From: a virus
Length of the DNA: 60,708 nt
IMG/VR virus record: IMGVR_UViG_3300042465_002807
Span: 1 to 60,708 of that record
Strand: one strand, 5' to 3'
The position numbers and the translations under genes are program-made. Position 1 is the stretch's first letter, and every line of letters starts with the position of its first letter. The notes beneath the pieces are model-generated. The model ran no database searches. It was not told the DNA's origin and was given only the letters and a program-made list of their open reading frames with translations. Shown in pieces: positions 33,418 through 41,567 of the stretch.

Positions 33418-34789
33418 AACTATTATCCTAAGTAAGTTGATTTCGGATGAGGATTACCTGCGTAAGGTAATCCCATTCCTTAAAGACGAGTATTTCTCCG
33501 ATAACGCCGAGAAGTTAATCTACCGTTACATCAATGAGTTTGTGACAAAATACAATTCACTTCCGACAATTGATGCCATTAACATTGCCCTACAGAATGA
33601 CCGCAAGGTAAATGAGAAAGAGTATCAGCATGTTACCGAAACTCTGACTGCACTTGATGATGACGTAGATGCCAATGAGAAGTGGCTTCTAGACCAGACT
33701 GAAAAGTTCTGTAAAGACCGAGCGGTGTATAATGCCATCATGCAATCTATTCAGATTATCGATGGTGAAGATAAGGTTCATTCGCAAGATGGTATTCCAT
33801 CCATTCTTCAAGATGCCCTGTCCGTGGGGTTCGACAACAACGTAGGCCATGACTACATTGATAACGCCGAAGAACGTTTTGATTTCTATCACCGCGCAGA
33901 AACCAAGCTGCCGTTTGACCTTGAAATGTTTAACAAGATTACCAATGGTGGTCTGCCGAACAAGACATTGAACATTGCTCTTGCTGGTACTGGGGTTGGT
34001 AAGTCGCTGTTCATGTGTCACATGGCTGCAGGTGCCTTGGGTCAGAACAAGAACGTTCTGTATATCACCATGGAAATGGCAGAAGAACGTATCGCAGAAC
34101 GTATTGACGCCAACTTAATGAACGTCAACATCCAAGAACTCAAGGACCTGTCCAAGTCTATGTTCGACCAACGCATTGCTAAGATACGTTCGAAGACAGA
34201 AGGTCGTTTGATTGTCAAAGAATATCCAACAGCCAGCGCCCATGTCGGTCACTTCAAGGCACTGTTGAACGAACTCCAGTTGAAGCGAAACTTTAAACCA
34301 GATGTCATCTTCATTGACTATCTGAATATCTGTGCCTCTAGTCGCTACAAGGCTTCGTCTGGGGCTAACTCCTACACTGTCATTAAGGGTATCGCAGAAG
34401 AACTCCGTGGTCTGGCTGTAGAGTTTGATTTGCCAATCGTCTCGGCTACTCAGACAACCCGTAGTGGTTATGCCAACTCCGACGTTGAACTGACAGACAC
34501 ATCGGAATCATTTGGTCTACCAGCAACCGCTGACTTGATGTTTGCCCTAATTGCAACAGAAGAACTCGACAAGATGGGTCAGTTGATGATTAAACAGTTG
34601 AAGAATCGTTACAACGACCCTGGAATGAACAAGCGTTTCATGGTTGGTATTGACCGAGGCAAGATGAAGTTGTATGACTTGGAAGAAGAAGCCCAGTCTG
34701 GCATCATGGACTCTGGTCAAGATGACGTTCCCGTGTTTGAAAATACTACGATTGGTAAGCGGAGAGATTTTTCAAAATTTGATTTTTGA
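33392..34789 (+). CDS. 41: Replicative DNA helicase gp41 (DnaB-like)
   Basis: Hexameric 5'-3' helicase that works with primase gp61. 465 aa (T4 gp41 475 aa). N-terminal linker-type domain, then Walker A AGTGVGKS near residue 201, ITMEMAEERIAERIDAN near 227, Walker B VIFIDYLN near 305, and TQTTRSGYA near 355. Start ATG 33392 lies within the end of the zinc-binding gene. Confidence 0.96.
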   Translation: MRQLQKKIETIILSKLISDEDYLRKVIPFLKDEYFSDNAEKLIYRYINEFVTKYNSLPTIDAINIALQNDRKVNEKEYQHVTETLTALDDDVDANEKWLLDQTEKFCKDRAVYNAIMQSIQIIDGEDKVHSQDGIPSILQDALSVGFDNNVGHDYIDNAEERFDFYHRAETKLPFDLEMFNKITNGGLPNKTLNIALAGTGVGKSLFMCHMAAGALGQNKNVLYITMEMAEERIAERIDANLMNVNIQELKDLSKSMFDQRIAKIRSKTEGRLIVKEYPTASAHVGHFKALLNELQLKRNFKPDVIFIDYLNICASSRYKASSGANSYTVIKGIAEELRGLAVEFDLPIVSATQTTRSGYANSDVELTDTSESFGLPATADLMFALIATEELDKMGQLMIKQLKNRYNDPGMNKRFMVGIDRGKMKLYDLEEEAQSGIMDSGQDDVPVFENTTIGKRRDFSKFDF

Positions 34790-34790
34790 C

Positions 34791-34819
34791 TTGACAAACC
34801 GTTATAAATGTAGTATAAA
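34791..34819 (+). promoter_or_regulatory. Sigma70-type promoter for tRNA-Arg
   Basis: TTGACA (34791-34796), 17-base spacer, TATAAA (34814-34819), giving a start near 34826, two bases before the mature tRNA. Shares AAATGTAGTATAA with the promoters at 13250 and 28191. Confidence 0.8.
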
Positions 34820-34827
34820 ATAGTTAT

Positions 34828-34905
34828 GCGCCGTTAGCTCATCTGGATCAGAGCGCGAGACTTCTAATCTTGAGGCAGCAGGTTCGAGTCCTGCACGGCG
34901 CACCA
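34828..34905 (+). tRNA. tRNA-Arg (anticodon TCT)
   Basis: Complete cloverleaf: acceptor GCGCCGT pairs with ACGGCGC; D-arm TAGCTCATCTGGATCAGAGC; anticodon stem CGAGA/TCTTG with loop CTTCTAA, giving anticodon TCT (reads AGA/AGG); T-arm GCAGGTTCGAGTCCTGC; discriminator A and an encoded CCA (34903-34905). AGA is a fairly frequent codon in the late and accessory genes here and often rare in GC-rich alphaproteobacteria, so it may supplement the host. Confidence 0.96.
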
Positions 34906-34921
34906 GTTTTTAGGAAATAAT

Positions 34922-35272
34922 ATGGACGAATTGAATCTAAAACTTGTAGTATCGTCATTTGTTTGGGCAAATGTGGGTAGTCAGAGTATGCCTCTATGGA
35001 AAACAATGGGTGGTAAAGAATACATTGTCAAATATTTCCGGGGTGAACCAACCTTCGAAATGATTAATGAGGAACTTGACAAAGTTGCCCACATGTTTGA
35101 GGGTGGCGATGCATTCACAAGAGAAACCGTTGCTGGCTTTGAAGTTTATTTCGCAGATGCACCGACCAATTCTGAAACATTTCAAGTCAATCTAAATGGC
35201 GCTATCGATTTTCCACCTATAGACCTCAGCGCGGTGGATGTCACCGAAGAATTGGATGCCATACTGCCATAA
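34922..35272 (+). CDS. Hypothetical protein
   Basis: 116 aa, mixed alpha/beta, starting MDELNLKLVVSSFVWANVG and ending acidic. AGGAAA precedes the ATG. No family recognised. It probably shares the tRNA promoter, and its stop codon is the first base block of the duplicated type B promoter cassette. Confidence 0.6.
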   Translation: MDELNLKLVVSSFVWANVGSQSMPLWKTMGGKEYIVKYFRGEPTFEMINEELDKVAHMFEGGDAFTRETVAGFEVYFADAPTNSETFQVNLNGAIDFPPIDLSAVDVTEELDAILP

Positions 35273-35345
35273 AAATACCGCTTGACATTTCCTCAGAATA
35301 TGCTACTATAAAATAGTAGACAGAAAAGAGAAAATGTGATTCGAA
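35270..35345 (+). repeat. Type B promoter-leader cassette, copy 2
   Basis: Second copy (TAAAAATACCGCTTGACA, then AAAATAGTAGACAGAAAAGA and GTGATTCG). The ATG at the HNH-equivalent position leads only to ATG-TTA-TAA, and a late promoter begins inside that short frame, so the original downstream gene seems to have been replaced. Confidence 0.8.
35282..35310 (+). promoter_or_regulatory. Sigma70-type promoter, type B cassette copy 2
   Basis: TTGACA (35282-35287), 16-base spacer, TACTAT (35304-35309). This copy has GAATA instead of GAATC in the spacer but keeps TGATTCG in the leader (35337-35343), as in the HNH cassette. Confidence 0.7.
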
Positions 35346-35350
35346 AATGT

Positions 35351-35358
35351 TATAAATA
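35351..35358 (+). promoter_or_regulatory. T4-type late promoter TATAAATA
   Basis: Exact consensus, 29 bases before the DUF6267-like ATG and just downstream of the early-type cassette, giving this operon both early and late promoters. Confidence 0.78.
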
Positions 35359-35386
35359 TAGGGTAATTTATAGAGATGGAAACCCT

Positions 35387-36523
35387 ATGTTATCTTTCAG
35401 TCAATTTCTTTCAGAGGAAAAGAAGCCAGCAGCTGGCATTCAACACATTGAACATCCGTCGGATAGAACATTCGATAATAAAGACGCTGCACACCACGCA
35501 TTGGAAACTCTGCGTGGTGTTGCGCATGGGAAAACGCCTATCACTCGCAAGATTGATGATAGAATGTCCTTTCATGCCGTGCGCACACCAGATGGTAAAG
35601 TCGGCGTAAAGTATAAGGGTCCAGGCGCCCACTATAATTTCTCTGCATCTGATATCGACAAGCAACATGGTCATAAACCATATCTTGTTGGTCCAATGAA
35701 GGCTTTACATAAGCACTTGGGTAAAGTTTTACCTAAGCATCCTGGTGAATATCAGGGTGGCTATATGAGTGAACCACATAACCGCGAAGTTAAAGATGGT
35801 CATATCGGCCACACACCTAACACCATTGAATATCATGCACCACTCCATAGCGAAGAAGGTCAAAAACTACACAAGTCTAAAGTAAGTATGACTATTCATA
35901 CTGAATTGAAGGGTGAACATAAGACACCTCATCCCATCACTAGCACCACGCACTTCCAAAGCCATCCAGACGTTCACATGGTACAGCATCTTGTGGCACC
36001 ACATGAACGTAAACTTTCTTCCGAAGTAAAGTCATCGGCTGAACACCATTTGAACTCGGCAGAAAAGTTGATGAAAGACCACTCGTATCATCATCTTTCA
36101 GGTCACGAAATACATCTCCGCTCTTACGTCAATAAGACTGTTACTAGTGGTGAAACACCATCTGTTGGTGGATATAAGAAGCACCTCGAAGCTGTTCATC
36201 AAAAGAGAATTGATGGCGTAAAGACTGCCGCCGCTAAAGAGCGTAAAGCGGAAGCAATGAAGGTTGATGTTTCTCATGTCACGAAAAACAAATCTGCTTT
36301 CGAAAAATCACTGGCTATTCACCATCATCTACAACAAGCAACTAATCATCTAGCACGTGGTCTTGACCATGCTGGTGGGGGTGGATTCCACACTCGTATC
36401 AGTGGTAAGGCATCCGGTGGCGAAGGTTATGTTGCCAATGGTCTGAAGGTTGTTGACCGCGAAGGCTTCTCAAAAGCTAACCGAGAGCGTAGTGCAATTC
36501 TAAGAGCAAGCAAGGGTAAATAA
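35387..36523 (+). CDS. DUF6267-like protein, ligase-like nucleotidyltransferase candidate, with capsid-targeting-like tag
   Basis: 378 aa from ATG 35387; a GTG at 35336 would start upstream of the late promoter and is rejected. The N-terminus MLSFSQFLSEE resembles the T4 capsid-targeting tag, with LSE as a possible gp21 cut. Residues 85-215 follow the pattern I recall for DUF6267 phage proteins: SASDIDKQHGH, EYQGGYM, PNTIEYHAPL, and SMTIHTELKG. Lys55 in RKIDDR aligns with the KxDG position of covalent nucleotidyltransferases, though the Gly is replaced by Asp. It is very His-rich. Stop overlaps the NMNAT-like start, so the two form a pair. Activity is inference. Confidence 0.6.
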   Translation: MLSFSQFLSEEKKPAAGIQHIEHPSDRTFDNKDAAHHALETLRGVAHGKTPITRKIDDRMSFHAVRTPDGKVGVKYKGPGAHYNFSASDIDKQHGHKPYLVGPMKALHKHLGKVLPKHPGEYQGGYMSEPHNREVKDGHIGHTPNTIEYHAPLHSEEGQKLHKSKVSMTIHTELKGEHKTPHPITSTTHFQSHPDVHMVQHLVAPHERKLSSEVKSSAEHHLNSAEKLMKDHSYHHLSGHEIHLRSYVNKTVTSGETPSVGGYKKHLEAVHQKRIDGVKTAAAKERKAEAMKVDVSHVTKNKSAFEKSLAIHHHLQQATNHLARGLDHAGGGGFHTRISGKASGGEGYVANGLKVVDREGFSKANRERSAILRASKGK

Positions 36524-37131
36524 TGGCTGACGTTCATCATCATATCACACAAGGTAGAATGAACCCAATCACCGTTGGTCATGAAGCCGTTGTCAATCAG
36601 GTTCGTAAGACTGCTGGCTCACACGGTCACACCATCGTTCTTACTGGCACACATGATGCCAAGAAAAATCCTCTATCGCCAGAACAGAAGTTGAAGCATG
36701 CCAAGAGAGCATTTCCTGGTGCTAATGTTCGTCTGCTAGATAAAGAACATCCAACTCTATTGCACCAACTGTCAAGGTTGCACAAGCAGGGCGTCACACA
36801 TTTGCACTTGCACGTTGGTTCGGACCGAGCCCATGAGTTTCATGCGCTGACACATAAGTATAATGGTAAAGAAGGTCGTCACGGTCATTACGACTTCAAA
36901 AAGATTACTATTCATACAGTAGGTAAAGAGCGTTCGGATGCCGACACTGGTGTGGCAGGCGCTTCTGGTACGAAGATGCGCCAACATGCATCTGCTGGTA
37001 ATGAAAAAGAATTTCATAAGATGGCACCTAGTGCCATGTCTACTAAACATAAGCACGAACTCTACAAAGATGTTCGCCATGGTATGGGGCTCCATGAAGC
37101 AATGTCCTTCAAGAACTTTCTAGGAGTCTAA
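36523..37131 (+). CDS. NMNAT/cytidylyltransferase-like nucleotidyltransferase with terminal SFxxFL tag
   Basis: 202 aa enzyme of the HIGH-type nucleotidylyltransferase superfamily. GRMNPITVGH (residues 11-20) is the nucleotide-binding GxxxPxxxGH motif, and ASGTKMR (147-153) corresponds to the ISSTxxR motif. NMN adenylyltransferases and cytidylyltransferases are the nearest groups; the substrate cannot be told. The last residues MSFKNFLGV repeat the SFxxFL tag, here at the C-terminus. It is coupled (TAATG) to the ligase-like protein, so the two may act on the same nucleotide, for example in NAD or RNA-end metabolism. Confidence 0.78.
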   Translation: MADVHHHITQGRMNPITVGHEAVVNQVRKTAGSHGHTIVLTGTHDAKKNPLSPEQKLKHAKRAFPGANVRLLDKEHPTLLHQLSRLHKQGVTHLHLHVGSDRAHEFHALTHKYNGKEGRHGHYDFKKITIHTVGKERSDADTGVAGASGTKMRQHASAGNEKEFHKMAPSAMSTKHKHELYKDVRHGMGLHEAMSFKNFLGV

Positions 37132-37132
37132 A

Positions 37133-38428
37133 ATGGCACAAATAATCAAACCGCATAATGGTGCACCCAGTGAATTTTTTGAAGTAGTAGTTACTGCCGA
37201 CCAATTTGGTAATGTCACACATCCTGGAAATCCCGGAGGTACCGCAGTTGATGCATTTGGTCGTCAACGTGTATCAAATCCATTTACCCTTTTTGATTCT
37301 TCGCATAGATTTAAAGATAACAATCTCTGGGTAACAGCAACTACAGGAACTGCAACGGCGACATTCAATGCCAACCAAGGGTTGATTGACTTGACGGTGA
37401 ATAATGCAGAAAACGCTGAAGTTGTTCGAGAAACCACAAAAGTTTTCTCATACCAACCTGGAAAATCTTTATTAGTATTGAATACATTTGTTATGTCACC
37501 AGCGAAAGCAGGTCTCAGACAAAGAGTTGGTTACTATGGCGCCAAGAATGGGATATATCTAGAACTAGACGGTTCTGTGTTGTCTTTCGTCAAAAGAAGT
37601 TTCGTAAGCGGTGGTCTGGTCGACACTAAAATAGAACAATCAACATGGAATATTGATACGTTAGACGGTAATGGACCTTCAGGTATCACATTAGACATTA
37701 GTAAAGCGCAAATTTTATGGATGGATATTGAGTGGTTGGGTGTTGGTTCAGTAAGACTGGGTTTTGTTATTGATGGGCAGTTTATTCATTGTCACACAAT
37801 TCACCATGCAAATATAATTGCATCAACATATATTACCACTGCATCTTTGCCATTAAGATATGAAATAAAAAATACAACTGCTACTTCAGGTAGTAGCACA
37901 ATGAAACAGATTTGTTCCACTGTAATTTCTGAAGGTGGTTATGTTTTATCAGGAGCGCAACAGGCAATTGGCATTCCAGTAAATTCGCCGAGAACATTGG
38001 GGACTGCTGGAACATTTTATCCTGTTATTGGTCTCAGATTAAAAACATCAGGAGATTTCTTAGATGCAATTATAATTCTTACCGCACTCTCTGTGATGCC
38101 AATATCCACGGGTGCATATAACTGGCAAATACGAGCATCTGGCACCATTACTGGTGGTGAATGGGTGGATGCTGCTGTTGACAGTGCCGTGCAATACAAT
38201 ATTACGGGCACTTCTAATTCTGGTGGAAGAATTCTTGCAAGTGGTTTCTTTAGTGCATCAAACCAAGGAACTACACAGATAGATATCTTGAAAGAAGCAT
38301 TATTTAAGTTCCAACTCGAAAGAAATAGTCTGGCATCCACTCCATATGAACTCACACTTGTTGTTGCTTCTAATAGTTCCGATGACACGGTAGTTGCTTC
38401 CATGGACTGGGAAGAAATTTCTAGATAA
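37133..38428 (+). CDS. Virion structural protein (beta-rich, fibre/tail-associated)
   Basis: 431 aa, mostly short beta strands with many Thr/Ser/Gly. The opening IKPHNGAPSEFFEVVVTADQFG and VDAFGRQRVSNPFTLFDSSHRF is a conserved layout in marine T4-like structural proteins. No enzymatic motif. AGGAG lies before ATG 37133. Its exact place in the particle is unknown; a neck, fibre or decoration role is possible. Confidence 0.6.
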   Translation: MAQIIKPHNGAPSEFFEVVVTADQFGNVTHPGNPGGTAVDAFGRQRVSNPFTLFDSSHRFKDNNLWVTATTGTATATFNANQGLIDLTVNNAENAEVVRETTKVFSYQPGKSLLVLNTFVMSPAKAGLRQRVGYYGAKNGIYLELDGSVLSFVKRSFVSGGLVDTKIEQSTWNIDTLDGNGPSGITLDISKAQILWMDIEWLGVGSVRLGFVIDGQFIHCHTIHHANIIASTYITTASLPLRYEIKNTTATSGSSTMKQICSTVISEGGYVLSGAQQAIGIPVNSPRTLGTAGTFYPVIGLRLKTSGDFLDAIIILTALSVMPISTGAYNWQIRASGTITGGEWVDAAVDSAVQYNITGTSNSGGRILASGFFSASNQGTTQIDILKEALFKFQLERNSLASTPYELTLVVASNSSDDTVVASMDWEEISR

Positions 38429-38439
38429 GGAGATAATAG

Positions 38440-38688
38440 ATGGGTAACTTTCTAACATACCTCAAAGATATGATGTCAGAAAATGGTAATCCATCTTCTA
38501 AGCGTTGGGTTGCTGTTGTTGCAACACTTCTTATCGTTATTGGTTACATTGCTAATCTATTCTGGGACTACACCATCGAAGAGTTTATCTTCAACGGTGT
38601 AATGTATATTGTTATCGGCACTCTTGGTATTACTGGTGTTGAGAAGTTCGCACCAAAGAAACCTACCAAGAAGTCAGAAGAAGAATAA
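38440..38688 (+). CDS. Small two-span membrane protein, holin candidate
   Basis: 82 aa with two hydrophobic segments (WVAVVATLLIVIGYIANLF and FIFNGVMYIVIGTLGITGV) and a charged C-terminal tail (PKKPTKKSEEE), the pattern of small holins. AAGGAG precedes the ATG. The spanin genes follow directly, which supports a lysis role; a second candidate lies next to the endolysin at 46577. Confidence 0.6.
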   Translation: MGNFLTYLKDMMSENGNPSSKRWVAVVATLLIVIGYIANLFWDYTIEEFIFNGVMYIVIGTLGITGVEKFAPKKPTKKSEEE

Positions 38689-38698
38689 GGAATTAAAT

Positions 38699-39214
38699 AT
38701 GTTCGGTATGATCCCTCTACCATATAAATTATTAGCAGGTGCAGCACTAATTATTGGTGTTTTCTTTTATGGATACATGAAGGGATCTGCATATGCCGAA
38801 GCAGAACTACAAAGGTTTGCGGCTGAAAAGAATAAAGTTGTTGCCGAACTTGAAAAGAAAAATGCTGAAATATCTAACACCGTTGTTACTGAATATGTCG
38901 ACCGTGTTAACGTTGTTAAGGAAAAAGAATATGTCTACAAGAACCTTGCTGAAACCGTTGTTCCTAGTCAGTCTGTTATGTCTAACGGCTGGGTGTTCAC
39001 GCACGACTCTAGTGCCAGTGCCCGTGATGCCGACCCCACCAGAGCTTCTGATGCGACCTCCTCAGGAATTACAGACACTACAGCCCTCGTCGGAATCATC
39101 ACAAACTACTCCAGATGCCAGCAAAACGCCCAGCAATTAATCGCACTGCAAAAGTGGATTACAGATAACAAAACTGAGGTTGATCGTATCAACGCCGAGA
39201 AATCGAAGAAGTAA
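38699..39214 (+). CDS. Rz-like inner-membrane spanin
   Basis: 171 aa from ATG 38699. One N-terminal membrane span (LLAGAALIIGVFFYGYMKG) is followed by a charged coiled coil (AELQRFAAEKNKVVAELEKKNAEI) and a periplasmic end, the design of i-spanins that fuse inner and outer membranes at lysis. A separate lipoprotein frame is embedded in it. No sequence family is claimed; the call rests on topology plus the nested partner. Confidence 0.78.
   Translation: MFGMIPLPYKLLAGAALIIGVFFYGYMKGSAYAEAELQRFAAEKNKVVAELEKKNAEISNTVVTEYVDRVNVVKEKEYVYKNLAETVVPSQSVMSNGWVFTHDSSASARDADPTRASDATSSGITDTTALVGIITNYSRCQQNAQQLIALQKWITDNKTEVDRINAEKSKK
38931..39140 (+). CDS. Rz1-like outer-membrane spanin embedded in Rz
   Basis: 69 aa in another frame inside the Rz-like gene. 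Starts MSTRTLLKPLFLVSLL and reaches a lipobox LTAGC with the lipidated Cys at residue 22; the mature part is Pro-rich (VPVPVMPTPPELL), as in o-spanins. AAGGA is 8 bases upstream of ATG 38931. It ends before the Rz stop, so it is fully nested. Confidence 0.82.
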   Translation: MSTRTLLKPLFLVSLLCLTAGCSRTTLVPVPVMPTPPELLMRPPQELQTLQPSSESSQTTPDASKTPSN

Positions 39215-39218
39215 TTGT

Positions 39219-39226
39219 TATAAATA
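39219..39226 (+). promoter_or_regulatory. T4-type late promoter TATAAATA
   Basis: Exact consensus between the spanin stop and the 768 aa gene, 34 bases before its ATG. Confidence 0.78.
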
Positions 39227-39259
39227 TAGCAAACGTTTTAGCTTCTGGAGATACTTTTA

Positions 39260-41566
39260 ATGGCTAATATTATTGAAAAAGCAAAGGCTAGACTTGCTGA
39301 AAAGCGCGGGTCAGATTACACACTGTATCACAAATCGTATACAGATGCAATCAATCATGCACTATCACACCACCAAAAGTCTGGTCTTCATGTAAGTGAC
39401 GATGACCGATTCCAACATGTAAGTGTTGGTTCTAAGAAGCCGAGTGAAGGCAATACAACTTCGCTTCATATTCCTGCTACTCATTCTAATGGTAAGAAGC
39501 ATCTTCTTCACGTTCAAGTATTCAACAAGGGCGGCACACACCCATACGAACTCAATACCTATTCGAGTGGTATGGGTCGTCATGTCAAAGAAGATACCGA
39601 GCATGACAACTGCGGTACTCCAGAATGCTGCGGTCAATGTGATACTGCCGACATCGAAGAAGCTAATGCTCATTATCCACGCCCAGGCTTTCCTAAAGAG
39701 GGCGACTACGGCTATCATTCTAATGAAGGACTAAAGCCTCAAGAGAGCGATAAAGACCAAGACATGGACGTTGCATACAAGAAAGCTACCGAGAAAGAAG
39801 GTCGCAAGCCATTGAATGCGCAGACGACCGAAGTATCAAACAAGGTCGAAGAAGCATACGGCATGTGGAAGGTAGACTTCCCTAAACAACATGCGGGTAA
39901 AGCTGTTGCTGCTGGTTCAGTCCACGTTAAAGCACAGAACACCGCCCATGCACACAAGGTTGCTGCAAAGAGAGTCGGTGTTGACCACACAGTATTCAAG
40001 TCTAAGGTTACCAAGTCTTCAATTCTTCCAGAAGAAAATATCATGGAGCGCGGCGAAGATTCCAAGGGTCACTACCGTTCAACAGAAGATGGCGCTGGCC
40101 TTACTCGCAAGGGTGCTAAAGCCATGGGTATCAAGACCGCCGTTACTACTCCTCCTAGCAAGTTGGATCCAAAAGGTGAAGCTGCTGGTCGTCGTAGATC
40201 ATTCTGCGCCCGCATGGGTGGCATGAAAGGTCCAATGAAGGACGAGAAGGGTCGCCCAACTCGTAAAGCTATGTCACTTCGTCGCTGGAATTGCAACGAA
40301 GAATTGGGTGAGCAAATGGAGCCTGGTACTGGTTATACGCCGAAAACGCCACCAAAACGTCCGCCGATTGCTAAACCTACGATGCATCCTGCGGCTGAAA
40401 AACCAAGAACACCACAAAGCAGTGTTGGGTCTCTCTCGCGAATTCGCGGTGCTATGGCAAAACGTTTAAACAACGGCACTGTCAAAGAAGAACTCGGTAA
40501 AGAAAATGAATGGGGTCGCCCAGAACTCCGTAAGAAGTTTGCTGCTATGACTCCTGGACAAGAAGGTCTTGCCGCCGATGAGATTCCAACAATGAATCCA
40601 TTTTCTGGTGATGCTATCCACGAACAACAACTTGACGAAATCTCCGCCCTAGGTGCCAAGAAGCGTTCTGAATTTGCTGCCAAACTACAAAAGACACTTG
40701 CCGATCCGAAAAAAATCGCAAAGGCCAAGAAAGATATTGCAAAGAAAAAGGCAGTCCAGAAAGCAGAAGAACCTAAGCATCTTGTTATGCAACTTCGCAA
40801 AGCAACTTCTATCGGCTCCAAGGTTAAGTTCTATGATGGTGCAGAACACCACGTGGCACCTAATCATGTAGAGAAGTTCAATGACCGCTATCATTCATTG
40901 AAGTCTTCAATCGAAAAAGAAAGCCTAGTGAAGAGAGCACACAAGTCACATGCTGACTTCATGCGAGCCATCTCAGAAGAGACAATGGGTCAGACAATGG
41001 GACCTTGCACTGATGGCATTTCGCCAGCAAATTATCCTTCGCCATATCAGCTATCACCTCTACCTGGTTTAGATGATATGAACGCCGACGATGCTGCAAA
41101 TCAATGGACCGAGGGTGACTTGGCTGCAATTGAGGCCGATGTCACAAACGAAATCGAAACCTCTTCATGGCAAGACCTAAGTAAATACTATGACGCCGAA
41201 GAAGACGAAGATGAGGGTGAAGAAGGTCTTGATGAGGCTATCACACCACAGGGTCGTCTAAAGAAAAAGTTTGCTGCGATGCGCAACAAGACCCGCCGCA
41301 ATCTTGCGAAGAACATGGCGCTAAAGCGTATCGCTACACCAGATGTAATTAAGGGCCGCTCAATTCGTGCCGCTCGTAGAATGGTTTACAAGCGCATTCT
41401 TCGTAACCGCGACCCATCTTCTGTATCAGCCTCAGAAAAGGCCCGTATCGAAGCACAAGTTAAGCGTATGGCACCAATGGTATCAAGAATTTCTATTCGC
41501 CTGCAACAAAGCGAAAGAAAGCGTGACCAAGCCCGCGTGACAAACGCAAGAACAAAGAAGAAATAA
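39260..41566 (+). CDS. Large modular late protein with DUF6321-like segment, probable internal head or structural polyprotein
   Basis: 768 aa with no enzyme motif. In order: a His-rich N-terminal domain; a Cys cluster CGTPECCGQC near residue 118; an alpha/beta segment near 210-260 resembling the end of the 5800 protein; a block near 275-350 (STEDGAGLTRKGAKAMGIK, then GRRRSFCARMGGM and LRRWNCNE) that I recall as DUF6321 in phages; two KKFAAM repeats; an LDEIS module; an acidic spacer (DAEEDEDEGEEGLDEA); and a basic, Arg-rich C-terminal domain. Several LxE sites at domain borders suggest gp21 processing. Basic ends suit DNA contact inside the head. Not recognised as a whole. Confidence 0.55.
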   Translation: MANIIEKAKARLAEKRGSDYTLYHKSYTDAINHALSHHQKSGLHVSDDDRFQHVSVGSKKPSEGNTTSLHIPATHSNGKKHLLHVQVFNKGGTHPYELNTYSSGMGRHVKEDTEHDNCGTPECCGQCDTADIEEANAHYPRPGFPKEGDYGYHSNEGLKPQESDKDQDMDVAYKKATEKEGRKPLNAQTTEVSNKVEEAYGMWKVDFPKQHAGKAVAAGSVHVKAQNTAHAHKVAAKRVGVDHTVFKSKVTKSSILPEENIMERGEDSKGHYRSTEDGAGLTRKGAKAMGIKTAVTTPPSKLDPKGEAAGRRRSFCARMGGMKGPMKDEKGRPTRKAMSLRRWNCNEELGEQMEPGTGYTPKTPPKRPPIAKPTMHPAAEKPRTPQSSVGSLSRIRGAMAKRLNNGTVKEELGKENEWGRPELRKKFAAMTPGQEGLAADEIPTMNPFSGDAIHEQQLDEISALGAKKRSEFAAKLQKTLADPKKIAKAKKDIAKKKAVQKAEEPKHLVMQLRKATSIGSKVKFYDGAEHHVAPNHVEKFNDRYHSLKSSIEKESLVKRAHKSHADFMRAISEETMGQTMGPCTDGISPANYPSPYQLSPLPGLDDMNADDAANQWTEGDLAAIEADVTNEIETSSWQDLSKYYDAEEDEDEGEEGLDEAITPQGRLKKKFAAMRNKTRRNLAKNMALKRIATPDVIKGRSIRAARRMVYKRILRNRDPSSVSASEKARIEAQVKRMAPMVSRISIRLQQSERKRDQARVTNARTKKK

Positions 41567-41567
41567 T

